DNA from: Vesta saturnalis
Taxonomy: Eukaryota; Arthropoda; Insecta; Coleoptera; Lampyridae
Length of the DNA: 64,000 nt
Direction: 5' to 3'
Assembly: GCA_036346205.1 (NCBI GenBank)
Contig: JARFJB010001664.1
Coordinates: 1,093,501 to 1,157,500 of the forward strand
The notes beneath the pieces were generated by a model. It searched no databases. It was not told where the DNA came from and saw only the letters and a list, made by a program, of their open reading frames with translations. Position 1 is the stretch's first letter. Each line of letters starts with the position of its first letter. The translations under genes and the position numbers were made by a program. Positions 36,500 through 47,000 of the stretch are shown here, one piece after another.

Positions 36500-36535
36500 T
36501 ATAAATACCCTGCTTTATCCATCTAGTTAAACAGT
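36500..36535 (+). promoter_or_regulatory. TATA box plus TTAAACAGTGTT initiator before PLA2/pX
   Basis: TATAAATA at 36500-36507 and GTTAAACAGTGTT at 36526-36538, with the initiator A about 31-33 bp from the TATA box. The same TTAAACAGTGTT stands before gene A at 35468-35479, suggesting a shared initiator motif. Confidence 0.55.
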
Positions 36536-37334
36536 GTTATATAAGAAGCAAAAGAGTGCGGGTGGTTTAGTGAATACCCTAATCAATAAACTTCCGTTTG
36601 AATTGCATTTACCCGGTTACCAGTATTGTGGTCCTTGTACAAAATTAGAGAAACGACTCGCACACGAAGACTCCGGTATTAATCAATTAGATGCTCAGTG
36701 CAAACTTCATGATATCAGTTACAGAGATTACCGAGATTTAGAAAGTAGACATAAAGCAGATAAAATTTTGCAAAAAAAAGCGTGGGAGCATTTTAAATCA
36801 TTCGACGCAACGTTAGGTGAACGAACTGCAGCTTTAGCAATCAGTACCATCACGAAAGCAAAGAGAAAACGTCGATCTAATCTGAAGAAGGAGAACAAAT
36901 GCAATGGTGGAAATTTATTGCATTTACGAAAAACAATAGTTAAAAAAATTAAACCTAATAGAAATTTCACAGACACAATAAAGTCAGCCCTTTCAACGGC
37001 AAAGCGTGTGGTGAAAAGTTTAGGGGGAAAGAAAAATATTAAAGTTCCTAGGGTAATTCCCATACCTAAACAAGGTGGGTCTTTACCATTTCTTATTCCG
37101 TTATTCGCTGGATTATCAGCAATCGGTGCATTAGCTGGTGGTGCATCAGGAATTGCTAAAGCAGTCAATCAAGCTAAAAATGCTAGAAAATTGCAAGAAG
37201 AGACATCGCACCATAATCGTATGATGGAATCGATCGCTATAGACTCCACGAATAAGAAAGGTGGTGCACTTTATTTAAAACAATACAAATCTGGTGGTGG
37301 TGCATTATACTTAAAACCGTTTCCAAAAAACTGA
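36534..37334 (+). CDS. Phospholipase A2 + pX-like virion protein
   Basis: 266 codons open, but the frame begins at GTG with no upstream ATG, so the initiator was probably lost. Domains: basic N-terminus with GGLVNTLINKLP (residues ~11-22); PLA2 calcium loop YQYCGPCT (~29-36, where Polinton-1 has GPGT); catalytic LDAQCKLHDISY (~54-65, His-Asp pair present); a Lys/Arg-rich middle; a hydrophobic PFLIPLFAGLSAIGALAGG segment (~185-203) like adenovirus pX; and a tail with two GGALYLK repeats. Virion PLA2s of this parvovirus type breach endosomal membranes. Downstream the protease is in the -1 frame starting at an A6 run. Confidence 0.85.
   Translation: MLYKKQKSAGGLVNTLINKLPFELHLPGYQYCGPCTKLEKRLAHEDSGINQLDAQCKLHDISYRDYRDLESRHKADKILQKKAWEHFKSFDATLGERTAALAISTITKAKRKRRSNLKKENKCNGGNLLHLRKTIVKKIKPNRNFTDTIKSALSTAKRVVKSLGGKKNIKVPRVIPIPKQGGSLPFLIPLFAGLSAIGALAGGASGIAKAVNQAKNARKLQEETSHHNRMMESIAIDSTNKKGGALYLKQYKSGGGALYLKPFPKN
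37325..37331 (+). other. Slippery heptamer A AAA AAC at the PLA2/pX-protease junction
   Basis: The upstream frame reads CCA AAA AAC TGA. The heptamer A AAA AAC is in exactly the phase used for -1 frameshifting, and after slipping the next codons CTG AAT AGA continue straight into the protease frame. No convincing stem or pseudoknot is visible in the AT-rich sequence just downstream. A simple one-base loss in a decayed copy is equally possible. Confidence 0.4.
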
Positions 37335-37678
37335 ATAGATTACCCGAAAGACCATTAACAGATATTGATTTAAAGAAATACACCAAAAATGTACTCTACT
37401 TTAGGGATATTTTTATGAGAGATAACATGCCTAAATTACCACGGAAAAATGAATCTGGAATTATTAACTTAGATAGCCATAGCGGACCAGGTACGCATTG
37501 GGTTTGTTACAAAAAGCGCGGTAAAAAGGTATGGTATTACGAGAGTTTTCGTAATCTTCGACCACCAATAGAAGTGAGCTACTTTCGGGGGTGTAACATT
37601 TATTATAATTACAACCAAGGTCAAGAATTTAATACAATTATTTGCGGACACCTATGTCTACAATTTTTATATAAATAA
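37331..37678 (+). CDS. Adenovirus-type maturation cysteine protease
   Basis: An open frame from the heptamer to TAA 37678. No ATG occurs until 37415 (MRDNMPKLP), which leaves a conserved upstream segment LPERPLTDIDLKKY outside if that ATG is used. Visible motifs: GTHWVCY (catalytic His), VWYYESFR (acidic member region) and TIICGHLCLQFL (catalytic Cys), in the order of adenain and Ulp1-fold proteases. It is short for the family. It would process capsid precursors. The stop overlaps the TATA box of the next gene. Confidence 0.82.
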   Translation: MNRLPERPLTDIDLKKYTKNVLYFRDIFMRDNMPKLPRKNESGIINLDSHSGPGTHWVCYKKRGKKVWYYESFRNLRPPIEVSYFRGCNIYYNYNQGQEFNTIICGHLCLQFLYK

Positions 37679-37704
37679 TCAGTAGAACATCAAATTTTCT
37701 CAGT
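37668..37704 (+). promoter_or_regulatory. TATA box and CAGT initiator before the minor capsid gene
   Basis: TATATAAA at 37668-37675 overlaps the protease stop. ATCAGTAG (37678) and CTCAGTT (37700-37704) follow, the latter ending just before ATG 37706. Either could serve as initiator; the second lies ~32 bp from the TATA box. Confidence 0.5.
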
Positions 37705-37705
37705 T

Positions 37706-38397
37706 ATGTCAATAACATGCAGCTTAGAAGGTGTTGGTAACACAGTTAGTTACAACTTTTATCCACCGATAGAGCTAGATTTGAGGAAGAAATGCGTTAT
37801 TGGATTGGTGGGATTTTACGGTTGCAACAGCATTAGAAACATTTATACAGGCAACGATAGATTTTATTTTAGAACGGATCCATCTCATTTGCAAGTGATT
37901 AATATTCCACACGGTGCATATGAGTTGGATGAAATTGCTGATTATCTAAAATCTAAGATACCCACAGAAAAGTTTAGAATTAGAGCAAACAACAATACAC
38001 TTAAATGCGAGATAAACAGTTCATTTGAGATTGATTTTACTAAAGAGAATAGCATTGGCCGCATGCTAGGCTTTGAGTCTAAAATATTTTTCATACGTCT
38101 GCGTTAGACATCCAAATTCTAAAACACACCAATCTACACGTAGAGTGCAACATTATAAAAGGATCTTATCGAAACGGGAAACCTGCAAAAGTATTATATG
38201 AGATTGACGTTTCAGTTCCACCAGGTTATCGTCTAGATAAAACTCCCAGCAACACTCAATATTTAGAAGTAAACACCGACATAATTAGTAATATAACCAT
38301 TAATTTGGCTAATCAAAAAGGCGAATTAATAGACTTCGGTGAAAGTGAACCAATCACAGTACGCTTAGAAGTAAAAGAACATGGGCGTGAGAATTAA
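37706..38397 (+). pseudogene. Penton-like minor capsid protein, one frameshift
   Basis: From ATG 37706 the frame is open to 38107. A frameshift near 38085 moves the remaining sequence (HTSALDIQILKHTNLHVE ... ITVRLEVKEHGREN) to another frame ending at TAA 38397. Recognisable blocks: YNFYPPIELD, VIGLVGFYGCNSI, NIPHGAYELDEIADYL, and SIGRMLGF, the last shared with Polinton-1. Single-jelly-roll proteins of this type build the pentons in Polinton/adintovirus capsids. It overlaps the next small ORF by 17 bases. Confidence 0.8.
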
Positions 38398-38551
38398 TAA
38401 AGGACCAATTCCATTTTTCAAAAATTCGTATAAAAGACATCATCCCTTCAGTAAGTCATTAATTAGTCATGAACCCTCATTGCGGTTAACATCTGCAGAA
38501 AAACACTTTTTAATATCAATTGGTTCTCACCGACAATGGCCGAATCGCTAA
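38381..38551 (+). CDS. Tiny conserved ORF overlapping both capsid genes
   Basis: 56 codons from ATG 38381, overlapping the minor capsid stop by 17 bases and the major capsid ATG (38536) by 16. It is basic, with FFKNSYKRHHPFSKSL and then LTSAEKHFLISIGS; the latter matches the Polinton-1 ORF at 9065-9169. Overlap on both sides and conservation across two elements argue it is translated. Function unknown; a small virion or cement protein is a guess. Confidence 0.65.
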   Translation: MGVRINKGPIPFFKNSYKRHHPFSKSLISHEPSLRLTSAEKHFLISIGSHRQWPNR

Positions 38552-39747
38552 ACATGTTTCAAAACGTACATTTTGATGATACTATAATTAAATCAGATAT
38601 TCACACTTATCTTCCATATGGATCTTCTAAATATGGACCTTCCGAAGAAATACGTATCTTAATTCAAAGCCAAGATCTAATTACAGCTACTTACGATAGT
38701 TTTCCGTATATAAAAGGTAAACTTGACCTCAAAAATGAAGGAAAAGCATGCAACTTAACCAACAATTTTCCCAACTCTCCTTTCGAAGAAATTCGTTATG
38801 AGTTAGGTGGTCAAAGAGTGGATGTTTGCAGAAATCCAGGCATAACATCTACGCTTACGGGATATATTTCTTATACGGCAAGCAAGAGCAAAGCACTAAC
38901 CCATTTGGGATGGTCACCAAAGAATGAAGAACCATTACAAGTACAGTTTGACGAGCAAAATAGTGAAAAATCTTTTACAGTATGCATACCATTGAATCAC
39001 ATATTTGGAATAATGGAGGATTATCGTCGTTATTGTGAATATACGTCAAGAGTTGATTTTAATTCGATCTAGAAGCGATACAAACTGCTACTATGGTGAA
39101 GGTGATGCAACAATAACCTTAAATAAAATGAAATGGAAAGTACCACACTTAACACTTAGTGATGCTGCAAAACTGAACTTGTTTTAGGAATCAATAAGAA
39201 TTCTATTATTACTGTTCCATTTCGACAATGGGAGTTGTATGAATTACCTGTTTTAAAACAAGCAACCTCAGACATATGGCCAATAAAAACATCAACGCAG
39301 TTGGAAAAACCACGTTGGATAATTGTTGCATTCCAAGAAGGTAAAAGGTACAAAAAGTCGGCAAGGGCAGCAAATTTTGATCACATTAACATCAGAAACC
39401 TTAAAGTACATCTGAATTATGACTATTATCCATACGAAGCAATGCATTTGAACTTCAGTGTTAACCAGTACATACCCGCCTATCACAATTTTTTGAAGTT
39501 CCGGTGTGATTACTATGGTGACGACAATAAAGATGCACTATTCGACTATTCCGAATTCAAATCATGTCCAGTATTTGTAATCGAGTGCTCTAAACAAAAT
39601 GAATCCTTAAAAAACTCAACAGTAGACATCAAATTGGAAATGAAATCTCTAACACCTTTCGATAATGGAATCGTTGTATATGGTCTTATTCTCCATGATT
39701 CTATTGTACAGTACAGTCCACTCACCGGAGAAGTGAAACAATTATAA
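38536..39747 (+). pseudogene. Major capsid protein (double jelly roll), two frameshifts
   Basis: ATG 38536 opens a frame to 39072, with frameshifts near 39030 and near 39175; the final frame ends at TAA 39747. Blocks: LNMFQNVHFDDTIIKSDIH, PFEEIRYELGGQRVD, CIPLNHIFGIMEDYR, KMKWKVPHLTLSDA, then PRWIIVAFQEGKR, NFDHINIRNLKVHLN and a C-terminal FDNGIVVYGLILHD. These are the conserved strands of the Polinton hexon-like capsid protein. Outside the two indels the gene is whole. Confidence 0.86.
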
Positions 39748-39820
39748 TTATTATTGCAATATAGTCTAATATTTAAATAAAGATGTACTTATTCGTTTAG
39801 TTTTATTTCATCCACCAAAG

Positions 39821-40528
39821 ATGAAAGTAGTTGCTCAGAAACAAAAACTCCCGATTCAAAATCATGACGTTGATGAAAAGTCTATTACTTCAAAACATGG
39901 TGATTTACTTCCTAGTAGTATACGTGGTATTATATGCGGCCCCTCCAATTGCGGTAAAACAAACGGAATGATCAGTCTGCTTACTGAAAAAAATGGTTTG
40001 AAATTTAAACATGTATACGTATACTCTAAGTCATTGAATCAAAACAAGTACAAACTTTTACAGGAGATCTTACTTCCAATGAAGGACATAGGTTACTTTA
40101 CCTTCAGCGACAATCAAGATGTGATTGAGCCTAATTGTGCAAAATCAAACTCTATTTTTATCCCTCGATGATATCGCTTGTGAAAAGCAAAACAACATAA
40201 GGGCATATTTTTCTATGGGCAGGCATAACGATATTGACTGTTTCTATTTGGGTCAAACTTACAGTAAAATTCCAAAGCAATTAATTCGTGGTAATGCGAA
40301 TCTAATTATATTATTCGAGCAAGATGAATTAAACTTAAAACATGCGTATAAGGATCATATAAGTCCCACCATCAGCATGAAATTGTTTCGGGACATGTGT
40401 TCAAAGTGCTGGGTAGATCAGTTTGGTTTCATGGTCATATAAACAAGGATGCTGTAGTTAATAATGGTCGCTATAGGAAAAGATTTGATGAATATATATT
40501 ATATAATACCTTAAATTGCTTTCAGTAG
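39821..40528 (+). pseudogene. FtsK/HerA-like DNA-packaging ATPase, two frameshifts
   Basis: ATG 39821. Walker A is GIICGPSNCGKTNGM (intact GPSNCGKT), then HVYVYSKSLNQNKY. A frameshift near 40150 precedes Walker B LFLSLDDIACE, then DCFYLGQTYSKIPKQLIRG and NANLIILFEQDELNLKH. A second shift near 40435 precedes the C-terminal NNGRYRKRFDEYILYN, and the stop is at 40526-40528. The family packages element DNA into capsids. The 3' end of this gene is part of the tandem duplication 40496-40757. Confidence 0.87.
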
Positions 40529-40757
40529 TAGTAACTGATCTATTTAGATATCAACATCTATCTGTTTAGTACAAACAGCTTCCTGTTCATGGTAAACGGG
40601 TACAGGTTCATTAAATCCGTTTTGCTATATAAGGCGAATATATAATACCTTAAACTGCATTCAGTAGTTTAGTAGTAACTGATCTGTTTAGGTATTAACA
40701 GCTATCTGTTTAGTGTAAACAGCTACCTGTTCAAGGTGAACCGGTACTTGTTTGTCG
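40496..40757 (+). repeat. Tandem duplication with operator-like palindromes before the DUF8207-like gene
   Basis: Two ~120-140-bp copies (40496-40620 and 40637-40757) share TATATAATACCTTAAA, TTCAGTAG, GTAACTGATC and CTGTTTAG...AAACAG. Within them CTGTTTAGTACAAACAG (40562-40578) and CTGTTTAGTGTAAACAG (40706-40722) are perfect 6-bp-arm palindromes. The second copy adds TATATAAGG at about 40626. The first copy overlaps the ATPase C-terminal codons. Confidence 0.65.
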
Positions 40758-40759
40758 CA

Positions 40760-41841
40760 ATGGACAACAAGGAGAGGATATTAAAGAAAAAATTATTCAG
40801 GCTCGTAAAATAATACAGCAGAAGTATAACAGTATTAAGACTGCTCGCATTGATCATTACATTCGAAAGTACTTATAAGTCTTTAATAGAACCTCTAACT
40901 GCAATAGTAAATAAAATCGATAAAAAAACACCTAAAAAGCGGGTCATTGATGTTAATCCTAAAAAACCACCCGTATTCATATTTTCAAGAAAGCACGCTA
41001 CTATCCCCACTAGTCCGCTAGCTCAAGTTCAACGGACCCCAGGCGTCACTCCATTAGGTGATTCAAGTAAGGGTGCTACTAGTCCCCTAGCTCAGCTTCC
41101 GTTTTTTCAAAGAAATCCTCCCCCAAGTCTTCCATCTTTCTTAGATACATCCGTCGTGGGAGAGATTAATACTGGGGAGGAAGAAGAAGAACTGTCTAGT
41201 ATCGCAGATGATTCCCATAATGAACCCATCTCAGAAGAATTTCTCGAGCAGTACAATGAATTGCCGCGTATATATGTTGAACGTATTTTGAAGAATGCTG
41301 AAGGTGATATTGATCATACGTATGGAGTCCACTATGATACCAAAACTGACAAATGGACAATTGGTAATACGCCCATCACAATTAAAGGAGACGACATAAT
41401 TATTAAAGGTGTCACGTATAAAGGGACTCCAGGATTATATGATCTGCTTATTATGAATGAACCCGATTTAAGTCTAGTAAAGTCAACAGATAGAAAAAAT
41501 ATAAAACTATTTTAGAGGCTACGAATGAAGTAAGGCGAGATTATGACGTAAGTGCACAGATTCGAGGAAGCCGCAGCAGAAAGTATACACAAATAATCAA
41601 ACCCTTGCTGTCATCAATATCATCACCCACCACAACCAAGGGAGGAGGTGGAGCTATGTTTTTTAAGGAATTAACAAACAGGCCCATTGAATATAAATAT
41701 TGGAATGATGTACATGAACTAATTCGTGATCTGGAGGTATTGTGGCAGAAAATTAGCGGAAACACAGGTGTTGTAAATGACATAATATCAATTGAGAAGA
41801 ACTATATGAAGATGGATACATTGAAAAACCGACGTTTTTAA
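40760..41841 (+). pseudogene. Conserved Maverick protein (DUF8207-like), two or three frameshifts
   Basis: ATG 40760 begins a helical EDIKEKIIQARKIIQQKY region, then shifts frame. 40850-41515 is open with KPPVFIFSRKHATIPTSPLA, a second TSPLAQ repeat, an EEEEELSS acidic patch, the core YVERILKNAEGDIDHTYGVH and GTPGLYDLL. After a shift near 41510: RRDYDVSAQIRGSRSRKY, KGGGGAMFFKEL and YWNDVHELIRDLEVL, ending at 41841. The order equals 5400-6397 of Polinton-1. Function unknown; the repeated TSPLAQ proline patches could be late-domain-like or processing sites (speculative). Confidence 0.72.
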
Positions 41842-41864
41842 ACAATATAAATGAGAATGCATTG

Positions 41865-42243
41865 ATGTCGACAGTCACAACTAAAATGCCCTTGACAAAT
41901 TTGGACGTTCATATGTCCAGTATCAATTCAAGAAACTAACCCCTCAGTTTAAACTGATTGATGCTAATCAATTTGATATTAGAATAAGAGACTCAGCAAT
42001 GTGGCCGATCCCATAGATCCTCAAGATGTCATCACTAAGCAATACTATTTATCAACAAGGTTCGATATTGATGGAAATCGTTTGACACAGTTGGCTGACC
42101 CTGAAGAAGATGGTGATGCTATAAGTAAAGGATACCTTGATTTCTGTTTACAAGCAGTTCAGAAAACTTTCAAAGGAAACGCTAACGCTTATCTAGCGCT
42201 GGAGGAAAACTACATCAACTTAAAGAAATTGTTGATAAATTAG
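41865..42243 (+). pseudogene. Phage-tail-fibre-like protein, frameshifted
   Basis: After ATG 41865 a shifted frame reads LDKFGRSYVQYQFKKL and DANQFDIRIRDSA. From about 42000 to 42243 the frame reads VADPIDPQDVITKQYYL, then NRLTQLADPEEDGDAISKGY. The two consecutive 'ADPxxxxDAxTKxYxx' units with intervening NRL/GN strands are the classic trimeric fibre repeat seen in phage tail fibres. The C-terminus is helical. Its neighbours are the DUF8207-like gene and, 4 bp on, the integrase. A vertex fibre or attachment role is inferred. The Polinton-1 remnant is at 5040-5385. Confidence 0.58.
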
Positions 42244-42247
42244 CACC

Positions 42248-43155
42248 ATGTCCAAATTACAACTCGTTAGCGAATTGCACAAACCTGCACGAAAAAATTT
42301 TAAACGAAGGCGAACAATAATTAGAGGTTTTGATGATCTTTGGCAAGCAGATATAGCTGAATTTAACACATATGCCAAACAAAATAAGGGTTATAAGTAT
42401 ATATTTAGTGGTTATCGACTGTTTTTCGAAATACTTGTGGACTAAAGATTAAAAACGAAAACAAGTCAGGAAGTTAGCAAAGCCATGCAAACAATCTTCA
42501 AACAAGGCCGGAAACCTAAAATTTGCAGACAGATGCAGGAAAAGAATTCTACAATGAGCATTTTACTAAACTAATGCAGGTTATGAGTCAACCATTACTC
42601 CACCTATAGCACAAAGAAGGCTGCAATTGCTGAACGTGTTATCAGAACCATTAAAGGTGCTCTATATAAGTCATTCAGCCTGCAAGGTAAATACAAATGG
42701 ATTGATACAATTGATACCATAACGATGGATTATAACAATCGTAAGCATAGAACTACCAGTGAAGCCCAAAGATGTTGATAATCATAAAAGCTGAGGCTTA
42801 CACTCACATAAAAATATTTGATCGGAATCGATATTGTGTTGGTGACATAGTACGAATCAGTAAATTTAAAAGTATTTTTGCTAAAGGATACACCCCAATT
42901 GGTCTAGTGAACTATTTAAGATTGTGAAAGTTCACATTACTAACCCAACCACCTACTTTTGGAAGACATGAAAGGAGAACCTGTACTGGGAGGCTTTTAT
43001 GAACATGAATTACAGAAAACAAAGTATCCGATGTGTACCTAGTGGAAAAAATCCTTCTTTCCAAGAATAATAAGTTATTCGTAAAGTGGTGGGGATTGGA
43101 TGAAAGATCATGGATAAATAAGGATGATATTGTTTATAACTTATTTATGCAATAA
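42248..43155 (+). pseudogene. Polinton integrase (DDE) with C-terminal chromodomain, several frameshifts
   Basis: ATG 42248 follows the previous stop by 4 bases. SELHKPARKNF leads to the core: LWQADIAEFNTYAKQ (first Asp), then after shifts NLQTDAGKEFYNEHF (second Asp) and AIAERVIRTIKG (Glu), then ALYKSFSLQGKYKWIDT. The C-terminus reads DIVRISKFKSIFAKGY, GFYEHELQKTKYPDVYLVEK, and a chromodomain end VKWWGLDERSWINKDDI, with the stop at 43153-43155. At least four indels. This enzyme class makes the 6-bp staggered insertions documented here. Confidence 0.87.
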
Positions 43156-43168
43156 ATTACTATATTAG

Positions 43169-43208
<40 letters not shown>
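43169..43208. repeat. (TA)n microsatellite
   Basis: About 20 TA units between the converging integrase and the minus-strand genes. Confidence 0.9.
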
Positions 43209-43213
<5 letters not shown>

Positions 43214-43321
43214 ATCAAAGGATGTTTGCTCTTGGATGAAATAAAACACATAAAAAAATGTATTTTATTTTAGTTCAGTAAATATTACATAAAATGTTTT
43301 AAAATTTCATTATCTTATATA

Positions 43322-43359
43322 GTAAACCTAAAGTACTTCTATAATCATTTAAATTACTT
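43322..43359 (-). repeat. 38-bp repeat, inverted partner of 47786-47823
   Basis: Complement shares 34 of 38 positions with 47786-47823 (common core ATAGAAGTACTTTAGGTTTA). The pair brackets the polymerase block. Confidence 0.6.
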
Positions 43360-44030
43360 GAGGCCATATTCCTGAATCTGGTCCACAGGTCCATCCTAAA
43401 CAGGAATTTGTATTTGTTTCACCTTTATGAATGTTTTCTAATATCCAGTTAAAATTTTGTGATGTTCCTCGTTTTCCCATGGTTGAAACTTATAGTTAAT
43501 GTTTGTTCTAATAATATTTCAATCAAAATATCGAGGCATTTGTAATTAGCATAATATGCTGCTTTCTCAATACATTCAGTTATAATAAATAACGTATCTT
43601 TATAAGCAGAATTAATATTTCTAAGCTAGATTTAACATTTGTTAAATCATCATCACCATAATAAATTGCATACATATATTTTAAGCGGTACGTTACCAAG
43701 TAAATTCGTATCATCTAAGATTTTATCAACTTCATTAAAAGTTAATGAATTGTAACCTTTATTAATGCACAATTTTGTAAAACTTTTAATGCTATTGTCC
43801 AATTTAATTTTTTTATCAAATAATGTCTTAATAATAACTTCATTTGCACACTTTGAATTTATAGCACACCAGTTAAAACACTCATCAGGAATAATAATAT
43901 GTTGTAGTATATTCAATACAAAGCTTTCAGAGGAACACTTCCCCATCAAAGAACGCTTCAGGTACTTTCTATAGATTTGATTACTACTGTACCATAGTTC
44001 ATCATGCAGTTTGTTTTCGAGACTGCTCAT
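43340..44030 (-). pseudogene. Hypothetical protein, possibly ankyrin-like, frameshifted
   Basis: ATG 44030 opens 125 codons (MSSLENKLHDELW ... FNWCAINSKCANEVIIKTLF) to 43653. Homologous-looking sequence then continues in shifted frames as RLKYMYAIYYGDDDL and AYKDTLFIITECIEKAAYYA, then NYKCLDILIEILLEQ down to about 43340. The helix-turn-helix spacing with 'AAYYANYKCLDILIEILLE' resembles degenerate viral ankyrin repeats, but the consensus is weak. It lies 3' of the polymerase on the same strand. No counterpart in Polinton-1. Confidence 0.4.
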
Positions 44031-44067
44031 AATTATTGTTTTTCTGAAACAGAAGAGGAATAAAATG

Positions 44068-47000
44068 CTATGTAAAGTTAAATCCCCAAGGTCTAGTATC
44101 ATTGAAATTGAAATTTACCAATCGTTTATCATCGTAAGGATTGAGTATTACTTTATTCTGTTTGATTGTAAACACATCATGTTTCTTTGAACTTATCAAA
44201 TGTTGATATCGCCTTATTACGTTACCATCAAACAAAATGTGTTTATAATCGTTTATCGTGATCTGATTGACGCTTGCATGGGTAGAACCCTCTGATTTTT
44301 TTACAACTTTTTTATCAACAGTGTAAGCATACATTTTTGCGCGAAGTCCTACAAATTCCAACATAATTGCACCATAATTTTCATCTTTCATTAAAACGGG
44401 GACTTTTTTATTTACTAATGGAATTTCAAAGATATTTTCAGGACTATAGTCAGATGTATTAAATTTATCAATGTCTTTTTTAATGTACTCATAGATATCA
44501 GGAACCGAAAATGCGTATATAAGAATATCTGTATCTGTGTACAAGAGCTTGGAATTATTTGGAAACTTAGGTAGGATGTAACCATAATGAAAATTGTATA
44601 AAAAAGTTTTTGAAACGTCTTAAACACTGAAGCCTGCATATATGGGTTTATTTAGATATACTTCCAGCTTGTTCATTTGAATGATGAGCATGTCATTGCT
44701 AAATATTGTACAACTATGAAAATTTGGTTTTGATATGTAAGCACGAGCACCATAGCGACCATCTCATTTTGTTACTAAACGTATATCCTTATATTTACGT
44801 ACATTTGCCAAATTCATTTTGAGATTGCTGGCGCATGGTTGTATTTAAATCGATATATTTTTTTAACCATGGTGATTGCTGAAAACATAATATACGATGC
44901 ACTTTTACCAACTTTAATCCATATTTTAAATATACTTTCAAATTTCTGTAATGAATTACGTAATTACGTTTTGGATACAATGTAAGTAATAATTTTTTTA
45001 TTTTAGAATTTGGATCAGGTACGGGTGGAACCATATGTTCGGGTGCCAATGGTAGATCACTGTGACTCTCATGTAATTCTATGGGATAGTCTAAATCACA
45101 CTCGATTAAGTAACCAATTTCCGAATCATCAGGATGGTTTATTAAATCCAAAGTTTCAAATTTATCCACAAAAAAAAAATCACCAAATGGTAAAAATTCT
45201 GACATGGTTGCCCCATATAAGTTATTTACGTCGTAGTACATTAAATACACACTTTCGGAAGTGGGATCAAATGTTTCAGTCATGTACTTATTGTTAGCTT
45301 TAGCATACCGATTAGAACATTGAGCCACACCACCCCTAATTCCTCTTTCAATAAACATTAGCATATCAATATCAGTATAAATAGTTCTAACTTTACTTGT
45401 GTAATTTTAGGCATACCATCGAATGCTAAACCGTGGGATGTACAATAATGCAGAGGATCAAGTTTGTAAGTACTTAAACAAGTTTGCCGAAAATTTTCGA
45501 AAATATCAGCTAAAAGTAGAACGTCCGTTTTTAAATACAAATCTGAGTACTCCCCTAACGATCTAATATGAAATTTGTTCCAAACATTAACCGCATGTGC
45601 AAAACTAACATCATTGATTCCGTCATTATTAAGATGACTAAAAAACGCTTCACTGGGAGGTAGCCTGGTTTCGTCTAATTTATCCCACGTATCAATATAG
45701 TCATAAGGAAACACACCTTTGCGAACTAGTAAAGAAAATTCTTCTTCATTGTTACAATTAGCTCTGGTAATATTTTTTTTACTATTTTCCAAATAGTTTG
45801 ATAACGTTTCAATACTAGTACTCATAAATCTGAAAGAGTCAATAAATCTAAACTTAATTTTACTACCTTCTATTACTTTCGTGAAAGAGATATATCTTTC
45901 TTTGTTTATGGGTTGGAGTGAAATCGCACCGGGAATAGTAGCCAATTCTCTAATGAGGAAATGTCTATCATAACCTGACAAATTATGAAATACAACCGGC
46001 AGGATGTAGTAGTCTTTATAGTTTAGGTTACAATTCTGGTGTGATGCTCCTCGAAATTCTCCAGTAAAATGGTTATGGTCTCTAGCCTTTATATCATTAT
46101 CTGTAAATGGTTTTTTGGAAATGTGACAAATCGTGGTGCTTTCAAAGTGTTCAACCTGATTGGGAGTTAAAGTACCCATAGGAATGATTTTATTGATGAT
46201 TTCGGTGCTGCAATGTGCAATACTTTGAAGCTCTTTAACAAACCATTGAATGCAATCATTTCCTCTATAAAGCCTAAATCGAGATAAAGAATCATTGTAT
46301 GAACACTTTAAGTAGTAAGCAATACTGAAGGGTATATGTTTGGAATGAAATAGAGTATTACCCCCAAGTGATGTTAAATTTGTACACTTTTCTAAAATAC
46401 TTTCTAAATCCGCATAATTTACAAACGGTACCTTCTCCTGAAATGCGAAATTTTTGAACTGCAAAAACATTTCCGCTTCGGTAGGAATCCTGGCTGAACA
46501 TTGATTAAGTTGATGGCAGAGTGACATGTTTTTGTAGAAGGCAATCTGAGGAAAAGTGGTCAAGCATCGGTAACAAATAAATTTCTTGTGTTCCCTATTC
46601 GATAATTGTTCAGAAAAAGGAGCTGACATATTTTTAATCCACGCGAAATGATAAACTGTATTATTGTTTGTATTAATAGCATCAGCAGTAGAACCCGCAG
46701 AATGATAATTAGGCGAAAGTACTAAAAGATTTATAGGTTCCCTGACACTATTTTCTTGATTTACACTTAATACTACCGGTAATACACCTTTCCCCTGAAT
46801 GCAAAACAAATTAATGGAGAGGTTCTTTAATTTTTCAAATTTTTTTACATCATCTATTTTAATGGGAAAGGGAATTGAATCATAATTCAAAGCATCTCTA
46901 AAATGAGGATAACTGTAAACTCTATCTGAATCAAGTTGCACTGGGTATAATGCTGAAACAACGGCCCACAGGACGTAAGTCGAAAGGCCACCTCTAAATG

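Noticed and set aside
37325..37331. Firm call of programmed ribosomal frameshifting
   Set aside because: The heptamer is correctly phased but there is no visible downstream structure, and a single-base indel in a decayed element explains the data equally well; kept only as a finding.
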